This document shows, piece after piece, positions 44,596 through 53,337 of a DNA stretch of 64,000 nucleotides. Below the pieces are notes generated by a model, which was not told where the DNA came from, searched no databases, and was given only the letters and a program-made list of their open reading frames with translations. Source of the stretch: Hyalangium ruber (GTDB lineage Bacteria; Myxococcota; Myxococcia; Myxococcales; Myxococcaceae); assembly GCF_034259325.1 (NCBI RefSeq), contig NZ_JAXIVS010000004.1:620001-684000 (forward strand), read 5' to 3'. Positions within the stretch are counted from its first letter, which is position 1. Every line of letters starts with the position of its first letter. The translations under genes and the position numbers were made by a program.

Positions 44596-46538
44596 GCTCC
44601 GGGTCCGTCCTCCCCTCGCCGGCCCTGCCGGACGCGCCGCCCCTGGAGTCCGAGGCCGAAGCGCGCGAGCGGGCGCAGCTCGAGCGCACCTGGAGCCCGC
44701 TCGGGGGCCTCAAGGGCTGGCTGAGCGACGTACACCACACCACGATCGGCCGGCGCTTCATCGTCACCGCCTTCATCTTCTTCCTGCTCGGGGGCGTGGA
44801 GGCGCTGGTGATGCGGCTCCAGCTCGCGCGGCCGGAGAGCACGGTGCTCGGGCCGGACCTGTACAACCAGGTCTTCACCATGCACGGCAGCACGATGATG
44901 TTCCTGTTCGCCGTGCCCATGATGGAGGGCGTGGGACTGCTGCTGGTGCCGCTGATGATCGGCACGCGCAACGCGGCGTTCCCCCGGCTCAACGCGTTCG
45001 CCTATTACACGTACCTCATCGGCGGGCTGCTGATGAACGTGAGCTTCCTGCTCGACATGGGCCCGGACACCGGGTGGTTCGCCTACGTGCCGCTCTCGGG
45101 CCCCGAGTACTCGCCCGGCAAGCGCGTGGACGTGTGGGCGCAGATGATCACCTTCACGGAGCTGTCCGCCCTGGCCGGCTCCGTCAACATGATCGCCACC
45201 ATCTTCAAGCTGCGGGCGCCGGGCATGTCCCTCAACCGCATGCCCCTGTTCGTGTGGGCCCAGCTGGTGAAGGCCTTCATGATCCTCTTCTCGATGCCGG
45301 CGGTGATGCTCGCCAGCCTCTACCTGGCGATGGACCGGCTCATCGGCACGCACTTCTTCAACCCGGCCGAGGGAGGAGACGCGCTGCTGTGGCAGCACCT
45401 GTTCTGGTTCTTCGGCCACCCCGAGGTCTACATCATCTTCCTGCCCGCCCTGGGCATCCTCTCCTCGGTGCTGGCGGTGTTCGCGCGCCGGGAGATCTTC
45501 GGCTACCTGCCCATGGTGCTGGCGATGGTCGCCATTGGCTTCATCGGCTTCGGGCTGTGGGTCCACCACATGTTCGCCACCGGGCTGCCGCAGCTCGGCC
45601 AGAGCTTCTTCACCGCCGCCAGCCTCATGGTGGCCGTGCCCAGCGGGGTGCAGATCTTCTGCTGGCTGGCCACGCTGTGGGGCGGGAAGCTGCGGCTGCG
45701 CCTGCCGCTGTATTGGATCCTCGCCTTCTTTGCCCTCTTCGTGTTCGGCGGCCTGAGCGGGGTGATGCTCGGCGCCTATGCGCTGGACCTGCAGGTCCAC
45801 GACACCTTCTTCGTCGTCGCCCACTTCCACTACGTGCTCATCGGCGGCGCCGTCTTCCCGCTCTTCGGCGGCTTCTACTACTGGTTCCCCAAGTTCACTG
45901 GGCGGATGCTGAGCGAGCGGCTGGGCAAGTGGCACTTCTGGCTCTTCTTCGCAGGCTTCAACCTCACCTTCTTCCCCATGCACTACCTGGGGCTGATGGG
46001 CATGCCCCGCCGCGTCTACACCTACGCCCCGGACCGCGGGTGGACGGACCTCAACCTGCTGGCCACCGTGGGCACCTTCATCATGGCGGTGGGCCTCGTG
46101 CTGTTCGTGGTCAACGTCTTCTGGAGCCGCAAACGCGGCGCCGTGGCCGGTGACAACCCGTGGGATGCCGACACACTCGAGTGGGCCACCTCCTCTCCCC
46201 CGCCGCCGTACAACTTCCTGCACCTGCCCACGGTGCGCGGGCGCTACGCGCTGTGGACCCAGGCGGTGGACCAGCCCATCGTCACCGGCGTGCGGAGTGA
46301 TCGGCCCGAGGTGCTCGTCACCCGGCTGATGGACGCCGAGCCGGACCACCGCATGGAACAGCCGGGGCCCTCGCTGTGGCCGCTCGCGGTGGCGCTGAGC
46401 AGCGGGGTGGCGTTCACCGTCTCCATCTTCACGCCCTGGGGCATCGTCATCGGCGCCGGGTTGGCCCTCATCACGCTCACCGGCTGGTTCTGGCCGAAGA
46501 AGCCCTACCGGGAAGAACTCCTCGAGGAGCAGCCGTGA
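44592..46538 (+). CDS. ctaD: Cytochrome c oxidase subunit I with altered D and K channel residues
   Basis: The 648-aa subunit starts at the ATG at 44592 (ATGA overlap). Heme and copper ligands are intact: TMHGSTMMF, HPEVY at 276-280 (His-Tyr cross-link and Glu278), WVHHMF and VVAHFHYVL. The usual D-channel entry I-G-A-P-D-M-A-F-P-R reads IGTRNAAFPR, so the Asp is Asn127, and the channel Asn in GNYFMPL is also lost (GLLLVPL). The K-channel P-T-G-[IV]-K reads PSGVQIFCW, so the Lys is Gln354. A C-terminal extension has two further helices. It reduces oxygen in the inner membrane; its pumping ability is questionable. Confidence 0.92.
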   Translation: MSSGSVLPSPALPDAPPLESEAEARERAQLERTWSPLGGLKGWLSDVHHTTIGRRFIVTAFIFFLLGGVEALVMRLQLARPESTVLGPDLYNQVFTMHGSTMMFLFAVPMMEGVGLLLVPLMIGTRNAAFPRLNAFAYYTYLIGGLLMNVSFLLDMGPDTGWFAYVPLSGPEYSPGKRVDVWAQMITFTELSALAGSVNMIATIFKLRAPGMSLNRMPLFVWAQLVKAFMILFSMPAVMLASLYLAMDRLIGTHFFNPAEGGDALLWQHLFWFFGHPEVYIIFLPALGILSSVLAVFARREIFGYLPMVLAMVAIGFIGFGLWVHHMFATGLPQLGQSFFTAASLMVAVPSGVQIFCWLATLWGGKLRLRLPLYWILAFFALFVFGGLSGVMLGAYALDLQVHDTFFVVAHFHYVLIGGAVFPLFGGFYYWFPKFTGRMLSERLGKWHFWLFFAGFNLTFFPMHYLGLMGMPRRVYTYAPDRGWTDLNLLATVGTFIMAVGLVLFVVNVFWSRKRGAVAGDNPWDADTLEWATSSPPPPYNFLHLPTVRGRYALWTQAVDQPIVTGVRSDRPEVLVTRLMDAEPDHRMEQPGPSLWPLAVALSSGVAFTVSIFTPWGIVIGAGLALITLTGWFWPKKPYREELLEEQP

Positions 46539-47146
46539 ACCGCCGCCGGACCCTCGACGTCTCGCACCTGCCGACCTTCGCGTTCGGCCAGCGCGACCCG
46601 CTGTGGTGGGGCGTGATGGGGTTGATTGTCATCGAGAGCACCGTCTTCGTCCTGGGCCTCGCCTCCTACTTCTACATCCGAGGCAACCACTTCGAATGGC
46701 CGCCCTCGGGCAGTGACCCCATCATCCGGGTGCTGGCCACCGTCAACATGGGGCTCCTGCTCCTGAGCTGCCTGCCCATGCACTGGGCCAACACGTCCGC
46801 CTTGAAGCGAAAGCTCCGGGGGATGCGTTGGGGACTCGTCCTCGCCAGCCTCCTGGGACTGGCCTTCCTCGCCATCCGCATCATCAACATGCAGGCCGTG
46901 GGCTTCCGCTGGGACAGCCATGCCTACGGCTCCATCTTCTTCACCCTCGTGGGCCTACACACCGTCCACATCATCGCGTCCACGCTGGAGAACCTCGTCA
47001 TCGCCGCGGTCCTCTTCATCGGGCCCGTGGAGGAGAAGCACCTCGTCGACGTGCGGGTCAACGGCATGTACTGGTTCTTCGTCGTCGCCAGCTGGGTGCC
47101 CTTCTACGTCCTCCTCTTCATGGCCCCCAACCTGTTCCGCGCCTGA
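46535..47146 (+). CDS. ctaE: Cytochrome c oxidase subunit III
   Basis: The 203-aa protein with five or six membrane segments starts at GTG 46535, overlapping ctaD (GTGA). Family features are WWGVMGLIVIESTVFVLGLA near the N-terminus, the TLVGLHTVHIIASTLE segment with the conserved Glu/His, and the end motif YWFFVVASWVPFYVLL. The length is that of the short form lacking the first two helices of mitochondrial subunit III. Confidence 0.88.
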   Translation: MNRRRTLDVSHLPTFAFGQRDPLWWGVMGLIVIESTVFVLGLASYFYIRGNHFEWPPSGSDPIIRVLATVNMGLLLLSCLPMHWANTSALKRKLRGMRWGLVLASLLGLAFLAIRIINMQAVGFRWDSHAYGSIFFTLVGLHTVHIIASTLENLVIAAVLFIGPVEEKHLVDVRVNGMYWFFVVASWVPFYVLLFMAPNLFRA

Positions 47147-47172
47147 GGCGCGCCCACGGCAAGGAGTCCGGC

Positions 47173-47550
47173 ATGGCACGGTCCCAGCCCCCACCCGAGG
47201 CTTCGAGCACCCGCCGCGACGCGGCGCTCTGGGTGGGTGTGCTCGCTCCGCCGCTGGCCTGGTTGTTCCTGCTGCAAGTGAGCTACAGCGTCGTCACCAC
47301 CGACTGCCGGCAGGCCCAGCCGCTGTTGATGCATGGCCTGACGCTCGGAGCACTGCTGCTCGTGGGCGTGGGGGCACTGGCGGCCTGGCGCTCGTGGAAG
47401 GCCCTGCGCGCCGAGCCGGCCTCGCTGGAGTCCGAAGGCCCGGGGCGGGCTCGCTTCATGGCGCTCCTGGGGCTCGTCGAGAGCGCGCTGTTCGCGCTCG
47501 TCATCGTCTCCAACTCCATCTCCACCTTCCTCCTGAGTCCCTGTGACTGA
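47173..47550 (+). CDS. Small membrane protein within the oxidase operon
   Basis: The 125-aa protein starts at the ATG at 47173 behind AAGGAG (47161-47166). It has three predicted helices (about 18-38, 52-72 and 95-118) and a conserved-looking SVVTTDCRQAQPLLMHG loop. It lies 26 bp after subunit III and overlaps ctaG by 8 bp. The position suggests a subunit IV-like or assembly role. I do not recognise the family. Confidence 0.75.
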   Translation: MARSQPPPEASSTRRDAALWVGVLAPPLAWLFLLQVSYSVVTTDCRQAQPLLMHGLTLGALLLVGVGALAAWRSWKALRAEPASLESEGPGRARFMALLGLVESALFALVIVSNSISTFLLSPCD

Positions 47551-48493
47551 GCCATCCGCCTCCTCGCGAGCGCTCGCGCTGCTCGCCCTGCTCGCTCCGG
47601 CCGTCGCGCTCGCCCATGGCGGGGAGCACCCCGCCCTCACCGTCTCGGAGGTGATGGGCTGGTGGACGTGGGATCCGCTCGTGCTGGGGACGCTCGGGCT
47701 CTCGGCCTTCCTGTATGTCCGGGGCGTGCGCACGCTGTGGCGCCGCGCGGGCACCGCGCGTGGCGTGCGACGCTGGGAGGTGGGAGCCTTCGCCCTGGGC
47801 TGGCTCACCGTCGCGGTGGCCTTGCTGTCCCCGCTCGACAGGCTCAGCGATCTGCTCTTCTCCGCGCACATGACGCAGCACGAGCTGTTGATGCTCGTCG
47901 CCGCGCCGCTGCTCGTTCTCGGCCGGCCGCACCTGCCCGCGCTGTGGGCGCTGGCCCCCAGGGCCCGTGCGCGGGTGACTGGGTGGATGCAGCACTCCGG
48001 GGTGCGTGCGGTCTGGCGGGCTGTCACCGGGCCCTTCCTCGTGCTCCTGCTCCATGCCCTGGCCCGATGGGTCTGGCACATCCCCTCGCTCTTCCAGGCC
48101 GCCCTGCGGAGCGAGGCGGTTCATGCCGTGCAGCACCTCATGTTCTTCGGCACCGCCGCGCTGTTCTGGTGGGCCCTCATCCGCGGGCGCTACGGCCGGG
48201 TGGGCTATGGCGTCGCCGTGCTGTTCGTCTTCGCCACCGCCGCCCACACCAGCCTCCTGGGGGCGTTGCTCACCTTCGCGCGCTCCGTCTGGTACCCCAT
48301 TTATGAGGGCCGAACCCAGGCTGGAGGGCTCGATGCGCTGGAGGACCAACAACTGGCGGGCCTCATCATGTGGGTTCCCGCGGGCGCCCTCTTCATCGTC
48401 GTGGGGCTGGCGCTCTTCGCCGCGTGGCTCGGCGAGGCGGAGCGGCGCGTGGCCTACACGCGAGCGGAGCTCCCCGAGGAGGGCGCTCCATGA
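47543..48493 (+). CDS. ctaG: Cytochrome c oxidase assembly factor CtaG (caa3 type)
   Basis: The 316-aa polytopic protein begins at GTG 47543, overlapping the preceding gene by 8 bp. It matches the caa3_CtaG family of Bacillus type: LSPLDRLSDLLFSAHMTQHE, then LLVLGRPHLP, with His residues in AHMTQHELLML and AVQHLMFFG placed in helices where copper may bind. It would help deliver copper to the oxidase encoded just upstream. Confidence 0.87.
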   Translation: MTEPSASSRALALLALLAPAVALAHGGEHPALTVSEVMGWWTWDPLVLGTLGLSAFLYVRGVRTLWRRAGTARGVRRWEVGAFALGWLTVAVALLSPLDRLSDLLFSAHMTQHELLMLVAAPLLVLGRPHLPALWALAPRARARVTGWMQHSGVRAVWRAVTGPFLVLLLHALARWVWHIPSLFQAALRSEAVHAVQHLMFFGTAALFWWALIRGRYGRVGYGVAVLFVFATAAHTSLLGALLTFARSVWYPIYEGRTQAGGLDALEDQQLAGLIMWVPAGALFIVVGLALFAAWLGEAERRVAYTRAELPEEGAP

Positions 48494-48855
48494 GCGGGCG
48501 ATGGTGGGGCGTGGCCGTGCTCCTGCTGGCCGGGTGCAAGCGCGACGCGGAACAGTCCGCCGCCATCGTCACGGGGGGAGACCCCGCACTCGGGAAGGCG
48601 GCCATCTCCCGGTATGGCTGCGGCTCCTGCCACACCATTCCGGGCGTTCCGGGTGCCACCGCCACCGTAGGTCCCCCTCTCCAAGCGTTGGGACAGCGCA
48701 CCTTTTTGGCGGGCCGGCTGCCCAACTCGCCCGAGAACCTCATGCAGTGGGTCCGCCATCCCCAGGAGCTGGAGCAGGGCACCGCCATGCCGAACCTCGA
48801 CGTCACGGAGGAGGATGCGCGACACATCGCTGCCTACCTCTACACCCTGCGGTGA
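48490..48855 (+). CDS. Small class I cytochrome c lipoprotein
   Basis: The 121-aa protein has a short lipoprotein signal (VLLLAGC, Cys16), one heme c motif (YGCGSCHTIPGV) and a Met ligand in GTAMPNLDVT. It overlaps the ctaG stop by 4 bp and ends the series. It resembles the short cytochromes that supply caa3-type oxidases, so this oxidase has two separate cytochromes plus the fused heme domain of subunit II. Confidence 0.87.
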   Translation: MSGRWWGVAVLLLAGCKRDAEQSAAIVTGGDPALGKAAISRYGCGSCHTIPGVPGATATVGPPLQALGQRTFLAGRLPNSPENLMQWVRHPQELEQGTAMPNLDVTEEDARHIAAYLYTLR

Positions 48856-48896
48856 GCTGGAGCCTGGGCACTGGCCAGGCAGAGGGACTCCTGCGG

Positions 48897-48952
48897 CTGT
48901 TCGGAAATGTCGGGACTTCTGAAGGCCCAAAACTCCCGACATTTCCGAACAG
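48897..48952. repeat. 19-bp perfect inverted repeat after the oxidase operon
   Basis: CTGTTCGGAAATGTCGGGA (48897-48915) is exactly complementary to TCCCGACATTTCCGAACAG (48934-48952), with an 18-nt spacer. It begins 42 bp after the last oxidase gene and precedes the TonB receptor. It can form a strong stem in RNA but lacks a U-tract, so it may be a terminator, a dispersed repeat or a transposon-derived end. A related motif follows at 53229-53277. Confidence 0.8.
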
Positions 48953-49054
48953 GGAGGTGGATACCTGCACCGAAGGCCCGAGCAGCTGTCCACCATCCAG
49001 CATCATCGATCTTGCGCGGTGGCAGGACCCCTGCGTGCCTGGGAGTTTGAGCCC

Positions 49055-51190
49055 GTGAGGATGATCGATTGGCTTCTGACGACCGCGCTTGGTGCGCTGC
49101 TCCTGGCGGGGCTCGCGGGTGCGGAGCCTCCCACTCCCGAAACCAACCCACGTGAAGCCACCACTGGAGAAGCACCCCAGTCCGAGGACTCCCGGACCGA
49201 TGCGCCTCCCGTCGCGCAAGGCACCGTCGTCACCGCGACTCGCCTGCCGCGACCGGTGCGGGATGTGCCCTCCACCGTCATCGTCCTGCCGCGCGCGGAG
49301 ATCGACCGAAGCCCCTCGCTCACGCAGGATGGCCTGCTGCGCACCGTGCCCTCGGCCGCCACGTTCCGGCGCACCTCGAGCCTCGTGTCGGACCCGACCG
49401 CCCAGGGCCTCAACCTGCGTGGGCTGGCGCCCTCCGGCGTGTCCCGCAGCCTCGTGCTGGTGGATGGCATTCCCGCCAATGATCCGTTCGGAGGCTGGGT
49501 CTACTGGCGCTCCCTGCCACGCCTGGGCATGGACCGCGTGGAGGTCGTCCCCAGCGGTGGCTCGGCGCTCTATGGCAGCGCGGCCCTCGGCGGCGTGGTG
49601 CAGATCTTCTCACGCCCCATCACCGGTCCCAGCGTCGAGGGAGACGTGGCCTATGGGCTGCTCGGCACCGGTCAGCTCGCCGTGCGTGCCGCCGACCGCT
49701 GGGGTCCCGTGGGCGCCGCCGTGGAGACCGAGCTGCTCACCACCCACGGGCACCCCGTGGTGGCTCCCGAGCAACGCGGAGCCATCGACCAAGAGGCTCC
49801 CAGCAACCACGCCACCCTCAACGGCCGCGTGGAGGTAGAGGCCAGCCCGGCGCTGCGGCTGGGTGGGCGCGTGGGCCTCTTCCGTACGAACCAGAACGGG
49901 GGCACGACCTTCACCACCGCCCGCGCGGAGTCCGCGCTCCTTGGCTTCGATGCGCGGCTCACCACGGAGTCCTCCGGCCAGTTCGACCTCCAGCTCTTCG
50001 GACGCAGGCAGCGCTTCGAGCAGCGCCGCGCGCGCGTGGCTCAGGACCGCTCCACCGAGGTGCTCTCCGCCATCCAGGACGTCCCCGCGGACGAGGAAGG
50101 CGGCTCCCTCATGTGGACCGCTCCCGCGTGGGAGCTGGGCGGCACGCACGTGCTCGCGGCGGGCGCGGACGTACGGCGCGTGGCGGGCACCTCTGACGAG
50201 CGCCTCTTCCCCGCGACCGCGAATCCCGCCGCCACGGCCCTGCGCCGTACCGGGGGAGAACAGCGCTTCGGCGGCTTGTTCCTGCAGGACCTCTACACCG
50301 TGACACCCGAGGTCGAGCTGATGGCCGCGCTGCGCTGGGATGTGTGGCGCAACGTGGAGGGCACTCGCCGCGTGGAGCGCCTGGGAGGCGAGGTGGACAG
50401 CGTCACCTTCGCCGACCGGAGCGAGCAGCAGCTCAGCCCGCGCCTCGGGGTGCGCTGGCGCCCCTGGGAGCCGCTCACCCTGCGCGCCTCTGGCTACCGC
50501 TCCTTCCGTGCGCCCACCCTCAATGAGCTGTACCGCCCCTTCCAGGTCGGCACCGTGCTCACCGCCGCCAATGAGACCTTGCGCGCCGAGCGCCTCATCG
50601 GCGGCGAGGCGGGAGTCGAAGCCTCCGTCATGAAGGGGCTCACCAGCCGCGTGACAGGCTTCTGGAACGAGCTGGAGGAGCCCATCATCAACGCCACGCT
50701 CGAAACCCCGCTGCCGGATGGCACGGCGCGACAGCGGCAGAACCTGGGCCGGGCCCGCGTGCGCGGCGTGGAAGCGAGCACCGACTGGCGCGTGTCCCGC
50801 CAGTGGACGGCGCTGCTCGCGTACACCTTCGTGGACTCGGAGGTTCGCGCGGCGCCCGGCAATCCGGACCTCGTGGGCAAGCAGCTCGCTCAGGACCCCG
50901 CGCACCGGGCCACCGCCATCGTCACCTTCGATGACCCGGCGCTGCTCACCGCCACGCTCCAGCTTCGCGTCACCGGCCCTCAGTTCGAGGACGACCTGAA
51001 CGAGCGCGGCATGGGCGGCTATGCCGTGGTGGATGCCTTCGTGAGCCGGCGGCTCGTGGGAGGACTGGAGGTCTTCGCCGCGGTGGAGAACCTGCTCGAC
51101 CGCCGCTACCTCGTGGGCCGAGCCGGCATCGACACCCTCGGACAGCCCCTGATGCTGCGCGGGGGCCTGCGGTTGCGCATGGCCCCCTGA
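49055..51190 (+). CDS. TonB-dependent outer-membrane receptor
   Basis: The protein is 711 aa from the GTG at 49055 (GGGAG at 9-nt spacing; an ATG two codons later is the alternative). A signal peptide ends near LAGAEPP. A plug domain (about 65-175) has VVTATRLPRPVRDVPSTVIV, LNLRGLAPSGVSRSLVLVDG and VEVVPSGGSALYGSAALGGV. A 22-strand barrel ends with an aromatic-poor but typical terminal strand. It looks closest to BtuB/FepA-like importers of metal chelates. It is downstream of and codirectional with the PQQ/oxidase operon, though separated by about 200 bp and the inverted repeat. The ligand is unknown. Confidence 0.88.
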   Translation: MRMIDWLLTTALGALLLAGLAGAEPPTPETNPREATTGEAPQSEDSRTDAPPVAQGTVVTATRLPRPVRDVPSTVIVLPRAEIDRSPSLTQDGLLRTVPSAATFRRTSSLVSDPTAQGLNLRGLAPSGVSRSLVLVDGIPANDPFGGWVYWRSLPRLGMDRVEVVPSGGSALYGSAALGGVVQIFSRPITGPSVEGDVAYGLLGTGQLAVRAADRWGPVGAAVETELLTTHGHPVVAPEQRGAIDQEAPSNHATLNGRVEVEASPALRLGGRVGLFRTNQNGGTTFTTARAESALLGFDARLTTESSGQFDLQLFGRRQRFEQRRARVAQDRSTEVLSAIQDVPADEEGGSLMWTAPAWELGGTHVLAAGADVRRVAGTSDERLFPATANPAATALRRTGGEQRFGGLFLQDLYTVTPEVELMAALRWDVWRNVEGTRRVERLGGEVDSVTFADRSEQQLSPRLGVRWRPWEPLTLRASGYRSFRAPTLNELYRPFQVGTVLTAANETLRAERLIGGEAGVEASVMKGLTSRVTGFWNELEEPIINATLETPLPDGTARQRQNLGRARVRGVEASTDWRVSRQWTALLAYTFVDSEVRAAPGNPDLVGKQLAQDPAHRATAIVTFDDPALLTATLQLRVTGPQFEDDLNERGMGGYAVVDAFVSRRLVGGLEVFAAVENLLDRRYLVGRAGIDTLGQPLMLRGGLRLRMAP

Positions 51191-51191
51191 C

Positions 51192-53162
51192 TCAGAGGGT
51201 GCCCTCGTGGAACCAGCCGCGCAGCGCGCTCAGGTCGTCCACGCGCTGGGCGGGCGGCAGGCTCTCCAGGAAGGCCCGCCCGTACGGCTTCGTCACGATG
51301 CGCCGGTCCAACAGCGCCACCGCGCCCCGGTCGCTCTGCGTGCGGATGAGCCGCCCGAAGCCCTGGCGCAGCGCCAGCGTCGCCTGTGGCAACTGGTACT
51401 GCCCGAAGGCCTCCACTCCGCGCGCCTCGAGCTGCCGGATGCGCGCCGCCACCAGCGGGTCTCCCGGCGAGGCGAACGGCAGCCGATCGATGATGAGCAG
51501 GCTCAGCGCATCGCCCGGCACGTCCACGCCTTCCCAGAAGCTGTGGGCCGCGAACAGCACGCTGGGCTCTTCCCGGAACGCCTCCAGGAGCTGCTGCTTG
51601 GGCCGATCGCCCTGCTTGAGCACCTGGTACGGCAGCCGGTCCTTCGTCAGCTCGTACGCGCGCTCCATGTTGCGCAGCGAGGTGAAGAGCACGAAGGCCC
51701 GCCCACCCGACACCTCGCACAGTTGGACGATCTCCTCGGAGGCCGCCTCGATGAAGCCCGTCACCGCCGGATCCGGCAGGTGCGTGGGCAGGTAGAGCGC
51801 CGCCTGCTGCGCGAAGTTGAAGGGGCTCGCCACCGACAGCGTCCGCACCTCGGCCACCGGCACGCCCTCGTCGTCGTACAGCCCCATGCGCTGCGCGAAG
51901 AAGTCGAAGCGCCCCTCGGCCGCCAGCGTCGCCGAGGTGAACACCACCGTGTCCACCCCGCCGTAGAGCCGCCCACGCAGTTCCTTGGCCACGTCGATGG
52001 GGCTGGCGCGCAGGAACACGCCTCGACCGCGAGCCTCCGCCCAGTACACGTGGTCCGTGGAGTCCGCCTTCTCCAGGAAGCTCAGCTCCTCGGCCATCTC
52101 ATTGCCGCGACGGGCGAGCGCCAGCAGCTCCGGCTCACGCTCGCTCGCGGTGAAGGCCGACAGCGCCGCCAAGCTCTCCCGCACCTGGTCCAACGAGCCC
52201 GACAGCTGCGCCATCCGGTCCGGCTTGAGCGCCACCCCGCCCTCGCTCCCCGTCAGCCCCAGCACCCGAGGCGCCTGGGTGAAGAGCACCTCCGCGTACG
52301 TGCGCACCCGCGCCGCCAGCGCCCGCATCGTGGTGAAGCGCCCGTCCGTCTCCGGCAGCGCCGCCACCGCGTCGCGCGACAGCTCGTCCAGCCGGTGGTT
52401 GGACACGCTGCAGCCGAAGTGACCGCTCGCCGCGTCCTCCAGCGCGTGCGCCTCGTCGAAGATGACCGCCTCGTAGAGCGGCAACACACCCTCGTTGCGC
52501 CGGCCCGCGCCCCGCAGCGCCAGGTCCGCGAAGAACAGGTGGTGGTTCACCACCAGCAGGTCCGCGCTCTCCGCCTCGCGCCGCATCCGCGTCACGAAGC
52601 ACTGTTCGTACAGCGGGCACTTCGAGCCCAGGCACGTCTCCGCCGTGGCCGATAGCCGCGACCAGGCGCTGAAGTTCTCTGGCAGCTCCAGCTCCGCCCG
52701 GTCTCCCGTCTCCGTCCGTGTCGCCCACTCCTGGATGTGCGGCCAGTGGCGCACCTCCTCTCGCGAGCCGAACGTCGGGTCCTTCGTGAAGGCGTTGTAG
52801 CGCTGCAGGCACAGGTAGTTGCCCCGGCCCTTGAGGTAGGCGGCCTCGAAGTTCAGGCCGATGCGCTCCTTCAGGAGCGGCAAGTCCTTGAAGAAGATCT
52901 GGTCCTGCAGGGTCTTCGTCGCCGTGGACACCACCACGCGGCGACCGGACAGCAGCGCGGGCACCAGGTAGGCGAGCGTCTTGCCCGTGCCCGTGCCCGC
53001 CTCGGCGAGCAGGTAGCTGCGCTCGTTGAAGGCTCGCTCCACGGCTCGCGCCATCTGGAGCTGCTCCGGACGGTGCTCGTACGCGGGCAGCGCGGCTTGG
53101 AGCGCGCCTCCCGGACCGAGCAGGGTATCGACATTGAATGAGCGGACGAGCGTGAGCGCCAT
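51192..53162 (-). CDS. DinG/XPD-like ATP-dependent DNA helicase with iron-sulfur cysteines
   Basis: The 656-aa helicase is taken from the ATG at 53162. Walker A is EAGTGTGKTLAYL with Lys61, motif Ia is STATKTLQDQIF, and the DEAH box is AVIFDEAHALED. The C-terminal RecA domain shows FVLFTSLRNM, FWEGVDVPGD and GRLIRTQSDRGAVALLDRR. Four cysteines of the XPD-type FeS domain are Cys118, Cys177, Cys182 and Cys188. It unwinds DNA (R-loops, G-quadruplexes) during repair or replication. Its stop is one base from that of the convergent TonB receptor gene. Confidence 0.9.
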   Translation of the reverse strand: MALTLVRSFNVDTLLGPGGALQAALPAYEHRPEQLQMARAVERAFNERSYLLAEAGTGTGKTLAYLVPALLSGRRVVVSTATKTLQDQIFFKDLPLLKERIGLNFEAAYLKGRGNYLCLQRYNAFTKDPTFGSREEVRHWPHIQEWATRTETGDRAELELPENFSAWSRLSATAETCLGSKCPLYEQCFVTRMRREAESADLLVVNHHLFFADLALRGAGRRNEGVLPLYEAVIFDEAHALEDAASGHFGCSVSNHRLDELSRDAVAALPETDGRFTTMRALAARVRTYAEVLFTQAPRVLGLTGSEGGVALKPDRMAQLSGSLDQVRESLAALSAFTASEREPELLALARRGNEMAEELSFLEKADSTDHVYWAEARGRGVFLRASPIDVAKELRGRLYGGVDTVVFTSATLAAEGRFDFFAQRMGLYDDEGVPVAEVRTLSVASPFNFAQQAALYLPTHLPDPAVTGFIEAASEEIVQLCEVSGGRAFVLFTSLRNMERAYELTKDRLPYQVLKQGDRPKQQLLEAFREEPSVLFAAHSFWEGVDVPGDALSLLIIDRLPFASPGDPLVAARIRQLEARGVEAFGQYQLPQATLALRQGFGRLIRTQSDRGAVALLDRRIVTKPYGRAFLESLPPAQRVDDLSALRGWFHEGTL

Positions 53163-53208
53163 CGGAGAGGGAGCCTCGGGCCTGCGAGGCGGTGGAACAA
53201 GATAACAG

Positions 53209-53277
53209 CCCGATACGCTTGGGAGATCGGGACATTTGCGCTCCCTTGCCGGCTTGCCCGGCAGGGAGGTGGACACC
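53209..53277. repeat. Hairpins and repeat related to the 48.9-kb inverted repeat
   Basis: This gap between the dinG-like start and the parE end holds a small stem CCCGAT/ATCGGG (53209-53214 with 53226-53231) and a second stem TGCCGG/CCGGCA. It then has CAGGGAGGTGGACACC (53262-53277), which matches 15 of 16 bases of CAGGGAGGTGGATACC at 48950-48965. GACATTT also precedes it in both places. A shared dispersed element is likely, but its borders are not defined. Confidence 0.4.
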
Positions 53278-53337
53278 GGGATGGCGCTCGGATGGCTCCA
53301 GGGTGGGGAACGGAGCGGCATTCCCGCACTCGGGCCT

